DNA of 64,000 bases from Prorocentrum cordatum (GCA_963575745.1 CAUYUJ010019359.1:397273-461272), one strand, 5' to 3'; shown: positions 22,538 through 33,564, counted from the stretch's first letter. The notes: generated by a model not told the origin, from the letters alone. Made by a program: numbers and translations.

Positions 22538-23369
22538 GCAAGGGGGGGATAGCAAAGGGGGGGGGGAGAATCAGCTCACGTATAGCTGACTTTTCCCGGC
22601 GCCTCCCGGCGCCGGAGGCGGCCACGTATCGAGGAATGGGCCCTATATAGGTGAGGCCGAATCCAGCTGCATGCAGCACATTTCGCAACCCCCTCTTTCC
22701 CAGTCCCCCCTTCCGTCCCGCCCGGTCCGAGCAGATAGGGTCGAAGGATCGCGCCGCATCGCCGATGCATCGGCGACGCATCGGCGACGCATCGGCGGCG
22801 CATCGGCGACGTTTCCGCGACGTTGGCGTGGGCAACATCGGGCTCCACATCGAGCCGCATCGTCGATGCACCGGCGATGCGGCGCGACCCTCCGACCCCC
22901 TCTGGGAGGCCTTGGTCCCCGCCGTGAGCGGAGCGCGGCGTCGGAGTTCCGGGGTGGGAGGGGCCCGGCGGCGCGGAGGGGGGGTCCCGGCCCCGGGCCC
23001 GCGCATGGGCCACGGCGGTGGCGCGGGGCGGTGGCGCGAGGACTCCGGGCTGCGCAAGCAGCACGGAGTCCTCGGACTTTTTCCCTCGTCGGCGGCGGGG
23101 CAGAGGCAGCCCGCACCAGCGCGAGGCTCCTCGGGGCAGCCGGAAGGCGGCTCGTCCGGCGTGCGAGAGGATAAGAAACTGCACCCTCGCACACGGGCGC
23201 AGCAAGATCCACATCCGCGGCGGGCTTCCGTTTGGGCGGCATCCTCCTGGGCGTTCTATCCTTCCGAACCTCCCTCACTCCCACCCGCGTCTGCGGGCAC
23301 TGTGGTTACCCAGTGTTGCCAAACCTCTGCCTGCTGTTGTCCGTCGCTGCTGCTGTCAGAACCAGCACC

Positions 23370-23580
23370 AGCTCAAGAACTCCGATAATAATGATAATAA
23401 TGGTACGAATGATAATATTAGCAACCAAAAAAGTAATATGATTGATCGTACGGATACTAATGCGAATAATGCTACGAATGAGAAACAAACTGACAATATA
23501 TGAGTAAGAATAGCAGGAATAAATCAAGAAACATAAAACTAATCATACACATACAACATAAGCAGAACAATAACATTAAG
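23370..23580 (+). repeat. AT-rich island with AATGATAATAAT-type units
   Basis: A clear drop in GC: AATGATAATAATGGTACGAA and ATACTAATGCGAATAATGCT. No gene seen. Confidence 0.8.
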
Positions 23581-24002
23581 ACCATTGATCGAAGCAGATG
23601 CGCAGGGAGGGTGGCATAGTCCGAGATCCAGGACCTATAGAAGGGACGGGGGGGGGATGCGAGGGAGAAGAAAGAGGACGAGAAGGACGACGGAGACGAT
23701 CAAGAGGATCAGGACGTCGAGTAGGATGGGGACGGCCACCAGGAGGGATCGCAGGGTTGGAAGCACGAAGGAAGGACAGCACATAGGGGAGCTGGAAGGA
23801 TGGATGGGGACGAGGGGGGAGAGGAGGAGCGGGGGCACAAGGAGTGAGAAGGAGCAGGAGAGGGAGGCGGCGGAGGGAGGAGGGAAGAGAAGAGGAAGAC
23901 CCCCGTCGGCACCACCCTTAAGAAGACACCGACAAAGAGGACCGAACTGGCTCAGCAAAGACGCGGTCGAAATGTCGGGGGGGAGATCATGGTAGATCGG
24001 CT

Positions 24003-24170
24003 TTGGACAAACCTCCCTTTAGTAAACCTCCCTTTAGTGAAAACGGCCTGGGACCGAAACCGACGGACCTGGACCCGCAAAAATGACGGCCGCGACGCCC
24101 CCTCGTGAATCGAAAACGGCCAATTCCTTAATCGACGTGTCAGGGTAGGAGGTCTGTCCAACCCCGAGTA
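24003..24170 (+). repeat. Empty-site paralogue of TA element copy 1
   Basis: This stretch matches 4980-5120 joined to 5304-5318 with few changes (AAACCTCCCTTTAGTGAAAA, then GACGTGTCAGGGTAGGAGG). At GGG-TA-GGAGG one TA replaces the 180-bp element plus second TA. Confidence 0.8.
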
Positions 24171-24417
24171 GAGAGGGCTGACGTTACGACCCGCGAACAG
24201 ATGAGGCAGACCTCGCGAGGAGGTTGCCATGGCGGGCATGCCGCACGCCTCCCCCGCTTCCTCCTGCCGCGTCCCCCCTCCCATCACCCCTCACTCCTCA
24301 CTCCTCACGCACCCCCCCCTCCACATCCCTCGCCCTCCTCGCCTCCTCCTGCCCCGCCTCCTTGTCCTCTCCAGTCCCCTTCTCCGCCGCCAGCTCGCTC
24401 TCCCACACCTCGACCAC

Positions 24418-24490
24418 TTCCTCCTCCTCCTCCTCCTCCTCCTCCTCCTCCTCCTTCTCCTCTTCCTCCTCATCCTCCTCATCCTCCTCC
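24418..24490 (+). repeat. (CTC)n tract
   Basis: TCC units. Confidence 0.95.
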
Positions 24491-24765
24491 TGTTCTGCGC
24501 CTCTTCCCCCATGACACTCATCATCCCATGGTCTTGCCATCTGCTTCCTTATCGGCGCCAAGAGGTGGCTGCTCCGACATCTGCATCAACACACAAGCAA
24601 CCTAATGCAAAAGGGCCACGGTGCAAACGGAAGCATCAGACCGCGCCCGTGGTGCGAACATGGAGAGCGTTCGCTCCCAAAGAAAACCTGCGATGCGGGG
24701 CTGGGACCCAAAGGTAACCGCGATCGCGCGACTCCTTCGATCCGCAGCAGTGGGCGTTGGGGAGA

Positions 24766-24893
24766 AGAGGAGGAGGAGGAGGAGGAGGAGGAGGAGGAGG
24801 AGGAGGAGGGAGGGAGGAGGGAGGAGGAGGAGGAGGAGGAGGAGGAGGAGGAGGAGGAGGAGGAGGAGGAGGAGGGGGAGGAGGAGGAGGAGG
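24766..24893 (+). repeat. (GAG)n tract
   Basis: GGA units. Confidence 0.95.
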
Positions 24894-25069
24894 CCGAAAC
24901 ATCCGGCTGCTCGAAGTTCTCCGAGGCGTGGGGCCCCGGAGGTCGAGCCACTCCCCCGGGCCCGGCTGTTTCGCCTACCGAGCCGTTTCTGGACGCTCCC
25001 GAGGCCCGGCGAGGGCCCCCATGGTGGGCCTGTTTTCCACCACCACCACCACAAGTTGGAGGGGGAGGG

Positions 25070-25128
25070 GGTCCTCCTCCTCCTCCTGCTCCTCCTCCTC
25101 CTCCTCCTCCTCCACCTCCTCCCCCCCT
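25070..25128 (+). repeat. (CTC)n tract
   Basis: TCC units, close to inverted CACCACCACCAC/GGTGGTGGTGGT on either side. Confidence 0.9.
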
Positions 25129-25292
25129 CCGACTTATGGTGGTGGTGGTGGAGAACAGGCCCATCGCCCCAGAGGCCGAAAAAATCATAAAAATCTTGCC
25201 GCTCCCACTCTGTTGGAGCGTCGGATCTCTGGGGGGGGAGGAGCCAAAAAGCGGCCCAAGCATGAGCTGCTCGTCGTCTGGGCGGGCCCCTT

Positions 25293-25400
25293 AGATCGGC
25301 GCCGGAGCCGCTCCCTGGCGGAGCTGGAGCGCGCACGGGCGCGGCGCCAGAGGCGCTGCCGAGGGGGGCCCAGCGTCGATGTAAGAGATCCGTGCGGACA
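25293..25400. mobile_element. G-family element, degraded copy
   Basis: It contains ATCGGCGCCGGAG, GCGCGGCGCCAGAGGCG and AGATCCGTGCGGACATGCG. One arm is poorly preserved. Confidence 0.5.
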
Positions 25401-25984
25401 TGCGGGCGTTTGTGTTTACGCCTTTTGATCTCCGAGTGTGGGCCCAACCAGGTGGCGACATCCGAACCCTGCCCCCATCAACCATCCATCCTCCTTATAA
25501 TCGATGCGAGGAGGAGCATGGTTAAAAATTTCGCCACGTGCTCGGCGAATTCCGAACCCTACCCCCCCGCCGCCCATCGAATTGCTCGAATCGTGGGTCG
25601 ACAAGAGTAGGGCTCGGATCCCGCCGCCGACCAGATGCGCGACGCACGCAGATCGAATCGCCTCACCCGCGGGGTGCGAGTAGGCTCGTCTCGCTGCGGC
25701 CAGCGCACAGCCGGCGCGAGAGCGTCGGAAGCCGAGAAGGCGCGAAGCGAGCGGCCACCAGACCGGGGGAACGGAGACAGGGTGCACTCGGGAGCACTCG
25801 AGATAGGGAAACAGACGATGTCATCCTGAATCCATCGTCGGGGGACACGCAAATGACGTACACATAACAACTCGCAAGACGAAGACAGGGTGCACTCAGG
25901 AGCACTCGAGATAGGGAAACAGACGATGCCATCCTGAGTCAATCGTCGGGGGACACGCAAATGACGTACACATAACAACTCGCA

Positions 25985-26114
25985 AGACCGCCCGGATTTC
26001 CTCGTAGCGGCGCCCGGGTCCCCTGGGCGGCGGCTCTGGCGCCACCCCTTCGCGCTCCGCGCGGCACGGAAAGGGGAGTCCAGCGCCAATCCGAGAAATC
26101 CCCGCGGACCTCCG
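25985..26114. mobile_element. G-family element, copy
   Basis: The right arm CCAATCCGAGAAATCC followed by CCGCGGACCTCCGAG matches the 28.5-kb copy; the left arm CCCGGATTTCCTCG is diverged. Confidence 0.65.
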
Positions 26115-26144
26115 AGCTTTTATTTTCATGTCATTGCTTTCGGC

Positions 26145-26290
26145 GGCGAGCGAGGGGGGGGGAAGTGAGAAGGGGCGGGCCTTCTCAGAAGACTCGGATG
26201 TGTCCCAGCCTTCTGAGAAGTTTCCTAAGCCTTCCCCGAAGACACAGAAAACTTCCGAGAAGGCGGCGGGGCTTCTGAGAAACTCCGCCG
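26145..26290. repeat. E-family dyad cluster, copy 3
   Basis: Starts GGCGGCGAGCGAGG and carries GCCTTCTCAGAAG, GCCTTCTGAGAAG and GGGCTTCTGAGAAA. Confidence 0.65.
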
Positions 26291-26663
26291 ATGTTTGTTC
26301 CCCTAGAGGTGCACCCGGGAGGACTCGAAAGGCACCTTGAATCAGTACGAGTCCGAACTGGAGAGGTGTGGGCGTCGAGCTGTGCCAAGGAGATCGGGCG
26401 ATACATGGACGCGGGGCTGCCAGAAAGGGGACGAGGACGCGGCGGGCTCAGTCGAGGCTCGTGGACAGTGCGATCCGCGACAGCAGAACAGCTGGACAAC
26501 CAGAAACAAAAGGCAACGACAGCCCAGCCAGCGCAGGACCCGGCAATAACCCGTAATGCTGACAGGCGGCGCATCGATTGGTCGGCGCGGCTGCTGTCCG
26601 AGGAAGCACCCTGGGGACGCTTCCCCTTTCGTCTGCGATGGACCCCGCCTGCCCTGCCCTCCT

Positions 26664-26910
26664 CGGGGATCTTCTGACCCGGGTCAATCCAGACCCGGGT
26701 CAGCAGGAAACCAAAAGCTGCAATGCAGGAACAAAAAAACTGCAACGCAGGTCTTCGCAAACCCGGGTCAGCCAATATGCGCGGCCGCCTCGCGGCCACG
26801 AGCGGCTCGCTAACCCGGGTCAGCCAGAGGGGGTCTTCGCAGGATCCTGCAGGATCCGGTGCCCTGGCTGTCCCCCGTTTGCATTGACCCCCGTCTCGAG
26901 GCTCCCGACC
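26664..26910 (+). repeat. F-family GACCCGGGTC repeat, copy 2
   Basis: Close match to copy 1 through GCATTGACCCCCGTCTCGAG. Confidence 0.85.
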
Positions 26911-27013
26911 TCCGCCTTCCAGGCACGCCCGGCGCCTCCTCGCTGTCGGCGGGGGCCGCTGCACCTTGCGGGCACGGAGCGGCTCGTGCACTCGTCGGCG
27001 CACCTGCTTCTCC

Positions 27014-27493
27014 TCCGCCCTCCGCCCTCTCTCACCCTCCGTGCCGCCCGTGGTCAGTGCCCTCCTCCACCGACGCTTCGTGATTTCTGCTGCCATCTCG
27101 CGGCTCGGAGCTCTGGGAAAACTGGGCTCTGGCTTCTCCTCCGCCCTCTCTCACCCTCCGCGTCGCCCGTGGTCCTTGCCCTCCTCCACCGACTCTTCGT
27201 GATTCCCTGCCGCCTTCTCGCGGCTCGGAGCTCTGGGAAAACTGGGCTCTGGCATCTCCTCCGCCCTCTCTCACCCTCCGCGTCGCCCGTGGTCCTTGCC
27301 CTCCTCCACCGACTCTTCGTGATTCCCTGCCGCCTTCTCGCGGCTCGGAGCTCTGGGAAAACTGGGCTCTGGCATCTCCTCCGCCCTCTCTCACCCTCCG
27401 CGTCGCCCGTGGTCCTTGCCCTCCTCCACCGACTCTTCGTGATTCCCTGCCGCCTTCTCGCGGCTCGGAGCTCTGGGAAAACTGGGCTCTGGC
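27014..27493 (+). repeat. 120-bp minisatellite, four units
   Basis: Units repeat with an exact period of 120 bp; the last three are almost identical and the first is diverged. Because 120 is a multiple of three, frames stay open through the array on both strands, which creates misleading long ORFs. Confidence 0.95.
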
Positions 27494-27605
27494 GAGGCGA
27501 CAAGCACAGACTCGGGAGGACCTCAGCACGCAGCGGTGAGGAGGCAGGCGGAGAGAACGCGGAAAGGAAGGTAACCCACCGGGGCGGAAAGTATACGTTC
27601 CTTCA

Positions 27606-27718
27606 CGCTCCCTCGTCCTCCTCTCCCTCCTCTCCTCCTCCTCCTCATCCTCCTCCTCCTCCTCCCTCCTCCTCTCCTCATCCTCCTCCTCATCCTCCTC
27701 CTCATCCTCCTCCTCCTC
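27606..27718 (+). repeat. (CTC)n tract
   Basis: TCC units with CAT interruptions. Confidence 0.95.
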
Positions 27719-27939
27719 GGGGGCGCGCAAACATGGACTAGCGATCCATGGATTTGGCGCGCGGTCGTCGCCAAATCCATGGATCGGGGGCGGTGCCCTC
27801 CCCGAAATGCGGCTGGTGCCGCCTCTGTCGGCGGCAGAAATCCGCGAGTTCCCATAGAAACGGGACCCGTCGCTAATCTACGCCCCCTTGATCCATGTTT
27901 GCGATCGCCTGATGATGCTCCTCTAGCCTTCCCACTCGT

Positions 27940-28098
27940 CCTCCTCCTCCTCCTCCTCCTCCTCCCTCCTCCTCCTCCTCCTCCTCCTCCTCCTCCTCCT
28001 CCTCCTCCTCCTCCTCCTCCTCCTCCTCCTCCTCCTCCTCCTCCTCCTCCTCCCCCTCTCCAACCCCCCTCCCTCATTCTCCCTCCCTCCTCCTCCCT
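27940..28098 (+). repeat. (CTC)n tract
   Basis: Among the longer runs, followed by a C-run at 28125. Confidence 0.95.
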
Positions 28099-28153
28099 CC
28101 CTCGCTGCCCGCGGCCACGCCCCCCCCCCCCCCCCCCGCGAGGCACCTCCGGC

Positions 28154-28222
28154 CTCGTCGGCGGCGCGCCAGTCGCCGTTGCGCAGGCCGCGCAGGAGGG
28201 ACTCCCGCGTGCGGCCGCGCGC
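28154..28222 (-). CDS. Kinase exon, activation-loop insert
   Basis: Twenty-three codons read ARGRTRESLLRGLRNGDWRA then ADE. This is not a universal kinase motif. It lies between DFG and the APE-type exon, where some kinases carry long activation-loop inserts. The preceding exon ends VTEE at phase 0, so the join gives VTEEARGRTRESLL. The acceptor is CCGCGAAG/GCG after a C-rich tract. Two donors are possible: GACGAG/GCC (GC, phase 0, fits the next exon) and GCCGGAG/GT (phase 1, does not). The sequence is Arg-rich and predicted helical. Confidence 0.72.
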
Positions 28223-28388
28223 CTTCGCGGACGAGGGGAGGGGGGGCGGGCCAGGCGCCCAGGCCTCCCACCTCGGGCCGCGGAGGTGAGCGCACCACGA
28301 TGTCGGCGTGGGGCCACGTTCGGCCTGCAGCGCCCCCCCGAGCTATCGTGGCCATGGGGGAACAACAAGTGGCATGAACACATAAAAG

Positions 28389-28524
28389 CTCCGAGGTCCG
28401 CGCGGATTTCTCGGATCGGCGCTGGGGCCCCCCGGCGGCGCCTCCGGCGCCGCCCCTGGCGCGCTCCGCGCGCCAGGGAAAGGGGGTCCAGCGCCGATCC
28501 GAGAAATCCGCGCGGACCTCCGAG
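28389..28524. mobile_element. G-family fold-back element with 37-bp arms
   Basis: The arms 28389-28425 and 28488-28524 are reverse complements with one mismatch. The middle holds a smaller GGCGCCTCCGGCGCC dyad. It is the best-preserved member of a family also seen at 6006-6118, 25293-25400 and 25985-26114. It lies 167 bp upstream, in gene direction, of the activation-loop exon acceptor. Confidence 0.85.
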
Positions 28525-29277
28525 TCTTTGTGTTTATGCCATTTTTCGCTCCCCTATCACCTCCCCGACCACGCTCGGCCTCACCACCTGGCGTGGCGGC
28601 ACGCCAAGAGGAGCAGGGGTGAGAGGCGGCGGCCCTCTGAGAAGCCCCCCGCCCCGCCTCCGAAGGTGCGGGGGACCGTTCGAGCAGGGCACCAACCCCT
28701 TCTGACAAAGAGAGGTCCCTCTGCAGGCGCTTGAAATCTGTAGATTTCTCGAGCCGCCCGTCCCACCTCTTCCCCTCCCCCCGTGGTAGCGGTCGGTGGT
28801 CGTTTGCATACTTCCCACAAGACTGTCGCACCAGCGCGAGAGGTTTATATTGAATGGCCGGCCCGCGCGCCCACTTTGACGTCCCACCCGTCGTCTTCAT
28901 CGTTTCCAATGCGCTCCCCTGCCTGGATTGCCCAAGCCTTGCCCCATCAAGGCGAAATGGACATTCAATGTCCCGCCCGCCTGCCCGCCCCCCTCGAAGT
29001 CCCGCCCGTTGTTGTCGTCCTCGGCTCCCTTATGCGTTGTTCCGGCTGATCCCCCCCGACCTTTGTCCAATCAACTAACAACACTTACACCGAACTCACT
29101 ACCCGTCCGCCCATCGTGGCCTTCCCGCGCGCCATCGCTCACGCTTCCCTTGAGTTCTCCCCGACAGCGCTTTGCACTCAGGCGTTCTTACCCGGATTCT
29201 CGACGCCGTGACTCAGACGCGCCGGGCTTCCGCCTGGCGCCTCGTTTGTGGGCGCCCTGGCGCATCGTATAAAACAG

Positions 29278-29447
29278 GGCTAGGATCGGGATAAACTGCT
29301 CCAGAGCGTCCCGGAGCGCTCTCAGAGCGTTCCGGAACGCTCTGGAGCGGCCGCGGCGCCCCACACATCCTCCAGACCCGCCGATTCTCCGAGATTTCGA
29401 GTTCTCCCGATCCGCTTTTGTCCTGATCTTCGCGTCGCGTGATCCTA
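29278..29447 (+). repeat. B-family dyad repeat, copy 3
   Basis: The same 20-bp palindrome lies at 29324-29343, with the rest collinear with copy 2. Confidence 0.75.
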
Positions 29448-29707
29448 GACGCCTCGTGCAGGGCGGGTGCGCACGGGCTCCGCCCGGCGCCCGGCCGCGG
29501 AGCGCCTCGAGCGCCGCGCGGGCGTGCCGAGGGTTTCCCGCCCGGTGCCAGCCCGCCCGCGCGCGCCTCGCGCGCCCGGGCGGGAGGCGGCGGAGGCCGC
29601 GCCGAGGCGCCCGCCCGTGGGGGCGCCACTCGGGCGCGGCGCGGGCGTGCCGCGGGCTCGCCCACGGTGCCCGCGCGTGGGAGGCCGCGCCCAGCGCCCG
29701 CCCCTGG

Positions 29708-29834
29708 CCATCGCTCGTACGGCCATTCCCTGTGGTTTTTGTTCGGTTTCGTGCGTGGCTTTGTTCGCCAAGTTATCCAGGATGTTCCTCGATGGTCCTC
29801 GCCGAGGAAAAAAACGCACACGTCCGAGCGATGC
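29708..29834 (+). mobile_element. D-family inverted-repeat element, copy 2
   Basis: Ends CCATCGCTCGTACG and CACGTCCGAGCGATGCC, with the same interior blocks as copy 1. Confidence 0.7.
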
Positions 29835-29984
29835 CAAGGCCCAAGGGTGCCTTGGGGCCACCCGGGGGCGCCCCGCGCGCAGGGGCGGGTGTGCCGAGAG
29901 GTTCGCGCGGTGCCAGCACGTGGGAGGCCTCGTCTCGTGCGCGCCCTGTGTGGTGGGCGGCCTCAGATGCCGCACCGCAGAGCT

Positions 29985-30240
29985 TTCGCAGCACGGCCTG
30001 CACCACAGATCTTACACCAAACACAGCGAGTACCACGTAACTTCACCACACGGCCCGCGCCGCACACCCTACAACACAGAGCTTGCAGCTTGCATCATCA
30101 GAACTGCACGGCATAGCTTATGGCACATAGCTTGCACCACATAGCTTTCACCGCATAGCTCACACCACGTACATCGAACCAGGTGGCTTGCCCCACGCGG
30201 CTTGCACCACGCACGTCGTGGCACCTGGCTTACACATTCA
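29985..30240 (+). repeat. Degenerate ATAGCTTGCACCAC array
   Basis: About 14-16-bp variants (CATAGCTTGCACCAC, CATAGCTCACACCAC, GCGGCTTGCACCACG). Confidence 0.8.
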
Positions 30241-31047
30241 CGGTGCAATAACTTTCTGTTTTGTGCCCGTGCTAGTAAGCAGGTTTCCCCGACCTCGTCT
30301 CACCCACGCGTAATATGTTTATTCACCCCCTTGCCTCGCGCGCTGCATGGTGCAGTGCAGTGCGGTTAGAGCCCAGAGGGGTCGAGCCGTCTCCATTTGC
30401 GAGGGGGGTGGAGGTGGGGCAGGGGGGTTCTCGCCAAAGAATAAGCGGAGGGGGTTCCCGAACGGGGTAAAGCAGTTCCAGGAAGGGGAGACTTTGCCAA
30501 GCCAAGCGCCACTGAAAGACGCCCTCTCCGTCCTCCTGTGAGACCCCTGCCTTGCTAGAGTGCCCCCCTTCCCCCCACCCATGGCCCCACCACCATCACC
30601 CATCAGCGCCCGAGCAAGATCAATGATGCATGGGCCCTCCTGGACTTCTGCCCGTAGCGAGAAGGGGCTCGCCGGGGTCGGAGCCATGGCGGGCTGCGCC
30701 GTGGCGCCTGGCGCCTGGCGCTGTCGGGGAAGCCCCTCCTGGACGCCCTCACAAGCGGTTCGACCTACCGCCGATTGCAAGCCAGCCCGCCTGATGAGAG
30801 CGAGGAGTCTGCCCAACCCGCCAGCGTGCGCCCTCTCGGCTCGCCCGACACGACGGCCGCCCGCCCAGCCCGCCCCCTCCGCCGGTGCAGGACCCCGCCC
30901 GCCCAGACGCAGGCCGCTGGGGCGCACCCGCCTGCTCGCTCGAGGGCCGCCCCCGCCTGCTGCAGCAGACCGCCAGCCCGACCCTGCAGCGTCCGCCCTC
31001 TCGGCCCGCCCGAGGTGCGCCCCAGACTATTTTGGGACTATGTTGGA

Positions 31048-31226
31048 GTATACCTCCTCCTCCTCCTCCTCCTCCTCCTCCTCCTCCTCCTCCTCCTCCT
31101 CCTCCCCCTCCTCAACCTCCTCCTCCTCCTCCTCCCCCTTCCCCTCCTCCTCCTCTCCTCCTCCTCCTCCTCCTCCTCCTCCTCCTCCTCCTCGTCCTCC
31201 TCCCCCTCCTCCTCCTCCTCCTCCCT
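31048..31226 (+). repeat. (CTC)n tract
   Basis: TCC units with few interruptions. Confidence 0.95.
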
Positions 31227-31399
31227 AATCAAAAAATCTTCCGCCCGACCCGTCCGTTCGGGCCCACGCGGCCGACCCACCCTGTCTTTGGGGGTCCGTT
31301 CGCCCAAAGGTCCGCCCGCTCGCTCGCCTGAAAGCCCGCCGGAAGAAAAGGTCGCCAGTCGCAAGAAGTGCGTGGAAGAATGAAGTAGGAAGGCGGATA

Positions 31400-31530
31400 C
31401 AAGAAGCCTCCAAGACGTCCCAGGCCCCCTCCAAGAGACCCCGAGGAAGCCCCAAGAGGCCCCCACGAGGCTTCCAAGCGGCCCCTAAGAGGCTCACAAA
31501 CTACCCCCAAGAGGCCCCCAAGAGCGCCCG
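31400..31530 (+). repeat. Short CCAAGAGG-type array
   Basis: Variants of CCCCAAGAGGCCCCCACGAG, passing directly into a (TCG)n tract. Confidence 0.75.
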
Positions 31531-31537
31531 TCGTCGT

Positions 31538-31617
<80 letters not shown>
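31530..31617 (+). repeat. (TCG)n tract
   Basis: TCG units, at the end of a CCAAGAGG array; the same pairing recurs near 50.8 kb. Confidence 0.95.
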
Positions 31618-31619
<2 letters not shown>

Positions 31620-31934
31620 TTCAGGGTCGGCGGCACCGGCCGTAAGGCCTTCGCAATAATGAAGTAGGAGGGCGGATCAAGTAGAGTGGGTTCGGGCCCG
31701 CCCAACGAAAAACAAAACCTGGCACAAACGTATCGGCCCTTGAAGTAGGAGCGGAATAATGAAGTAGGAAGGCGGATAAAGTAGATTGGGTTCGGGCCAG
31801 CCCAACGAAAAAAACAAGAACTGGCACAAACGCATCGGCCCTTGAAGTCGGAAGGCGCTTGGAATAGACTGGGACCTGGGAGTCCAAATAACATGCTTTA
31901 AACGAGCGGCGTGTAACCAAAACTCGGCGGCGAG

Positions 31935-32090
31935 CGAGGCTTCTCAGAAGGCGGCGGCGGCGGCGGCGGGGCTTCTCAGAAGGCCTCCGACCTCCGGAGA
32001 GGCTGTCTCTGCGCCTTCGGGGAAGGCTGCGAAAACTTCTCAGAAGGCCAGGGGACTTCCGAGCCTTCTGAGAAGGCCCGCCCCTGCTAA
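31935..32090. repeat. E-family dyad cluster, copy 4
   Basis: Starts GCGAGGCTTCTCAGAAGG and holds five dyad units with GCCTTCGGGGAAGGCTGCG. Confidence 0.65.
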
Positions 32091-32215
32091 AATCCCCCCC
32101 GTCGCTCGCCGCCGACTCGAGGGGGGGGGCGGAAGGGGGGCGAGGAGAGCAAAGGGCCTGGGCAGGCGAAGGCAGAGACGGATGAAAACGTTCGCAGTGC
32201 GCCTCCCCCAGTGTG

Positions 32216-32300
32216 TCTCCTCCTCCCCCTCCTCCTCCTCCTCCTCCTCCTCCTCCTCCTCCTCCTCCGCCTCCGCCTCTTCCTCCTCCTCAGTTCCCCC
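32216..32300 (+). repeat. (CTC)n tract
   Basis: TCC units. Confidence 0.95.
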
Positions 32301-32486
32301 ACGGGCGCGCCGCCGAAACGCGACGAGACCTCAGGACCGTGAGGACGAGGCGAGGAGCCGAGGCACGGGGAGCCCCGGGACGAGCTGGGGGCACCGCGCG
32401 GCCTCTGTACACCGGGGCGCGCGTCGGCACGGGGCGCAGGAGCCACGCCAGAGCGAGAGGACATGTGACGACGGGACGCGCCCGGG

Positions 32487-32562
32487 TGAGGAGGAGGAGG
32501 AGGAGGAGGAGGAGGAGGAGGAGGAGGAGGAGGAGTCGGAGTCGGAGGAGGAGGAGGAGTAG
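32487..32562 (+). repeat. (GAG)n tract
   Basis: GGA units. Confidence 0.95.
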
Positions 32563-32701
32563 GCTCGTTTGGCTGGTCTCGGCGGGGATGCCGGGTCCTC
32601 GTCCGCCTCCTCCCCTGCCGCCCTTGCTCGTGCACGGTCGGGTCGGATTTCGGTGCGCCGTCTTCGCCCTTCTCTCCCCTTTGAGCACGGGGTTCGAACC
32701 T

Positions 32702-32860
32702 GTGTGCCCTCAGTCGAGTGAGTGAGTCAGTGAGTGAATGAGTGAGTGAGTGCGTGAGAGTGGGTAAGTGAGTGAGTGAGTGAGTGAGTGAGTGAGTGAG
32801 TGAGTGAGTGAGTGGTGGGTGGGGTGGTGGGTGGGTGGGTGGTGGTGGGTGGGTGAGGGA
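32702..32860 (+). repeat. (GAGT)n/(GGGT)n tetranucleotide tract
   Basis: GAGT units pass into GTGGGTGGGT. Confidence 0.95.
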
Positions 32861-33087
32861 GGAGGAGGAGGAGGAGGAGGAGGAAAGGCCCGCCGCTCGT
32901 CCCACCTCCCCTCTCTCCTCGATGGCTTCAGGAAGGGTATCTGAATGCGGGCGGCCTCCTCTCCCCTCCGCCCCCTCTCCGGAGCCGTGTGGGCCCCCCC
33001 TGACACGAACCGCAGGCGGCCGCGCAGGGGGCGCCGGGCAAGGCTGCCGAGGGAGACGCGCGCTCACGAGGCGAGGGCGAGGAGGAG

Positions 33088-33260
33088 GAAGAGCCTCCTC
33101 CCTCCTCCCTCCTCCCTCCTCCTCCCTCCTCCTCCTCCTCCTCCTCCCTCCTCCCTCCTCCCTCCTCCCTCCTCCTCCTCCTCCTCCTCTCCCTCCTCCT
33201 CCTCCTCCTCCTCCTCCTCCTCCTCCTCCTCCTCCCCCTCCTCCTCCTCCTCCCCCTGCT
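33088..33260 (+). repeat. (CTC)n tract
   Basis: CCTCCTCCCT passing into TCC units. Confidence 0.95.
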
Positions 33261-33564
33261 TCTCCGGGCCTCCCCGGGAAGGCTTGGAGGAGGTGGGCGC
33301 GCTTGGCTCAAGCCCCACTTGAACCCCGAACGGGGTCCGAACGGGGTGAGAGCCCTGTAGCCTGTCCGGCTCCGTGGCGCCGCCCTCGCTTCGGGTCTCG
33401 TTCGGGGCGCGCGGCGGGGCGGAAGAGACGGGCGCGTCGTTAGCAGTGGCGCGCGGCGAAAGATCCGGCATTTTGCCGGTGCCCGGGGGGGTCCTCCTTT
33501 CCCCCCTCGCTTCCATGGTCCTCCCCGGTGGCGGCGCGGGGCAAGGAGACGGCGCCGCGAGACC

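Larger units (their letters stand above)
19549..28153 (-). other. Kinase intron 7 (GC-AG, 8.6 kb)
   Basis: The intron begins GCCGGA and ends CTGTGCAG. It holds one U-family element (19641-19860), E-family copies, an X-family repeat (20093-20240), an inverted duplication (20552-20894 and 21814-22166), introner copy 5, two F-family repeats, an AT-rich island (23370-23580), the empty paralogue of the TA element (24003-24170), G-family copies and the 120-bp minisatellite (27014-27493). Confidence 0.6.

Noticed and set aside
26578-27741. Long plus-strand open frame of 387 codons
   Set aside because: Its second half is the 120-bp minisatellite and a CTC tract; the repetitive protein is explained by a period divisible by three.
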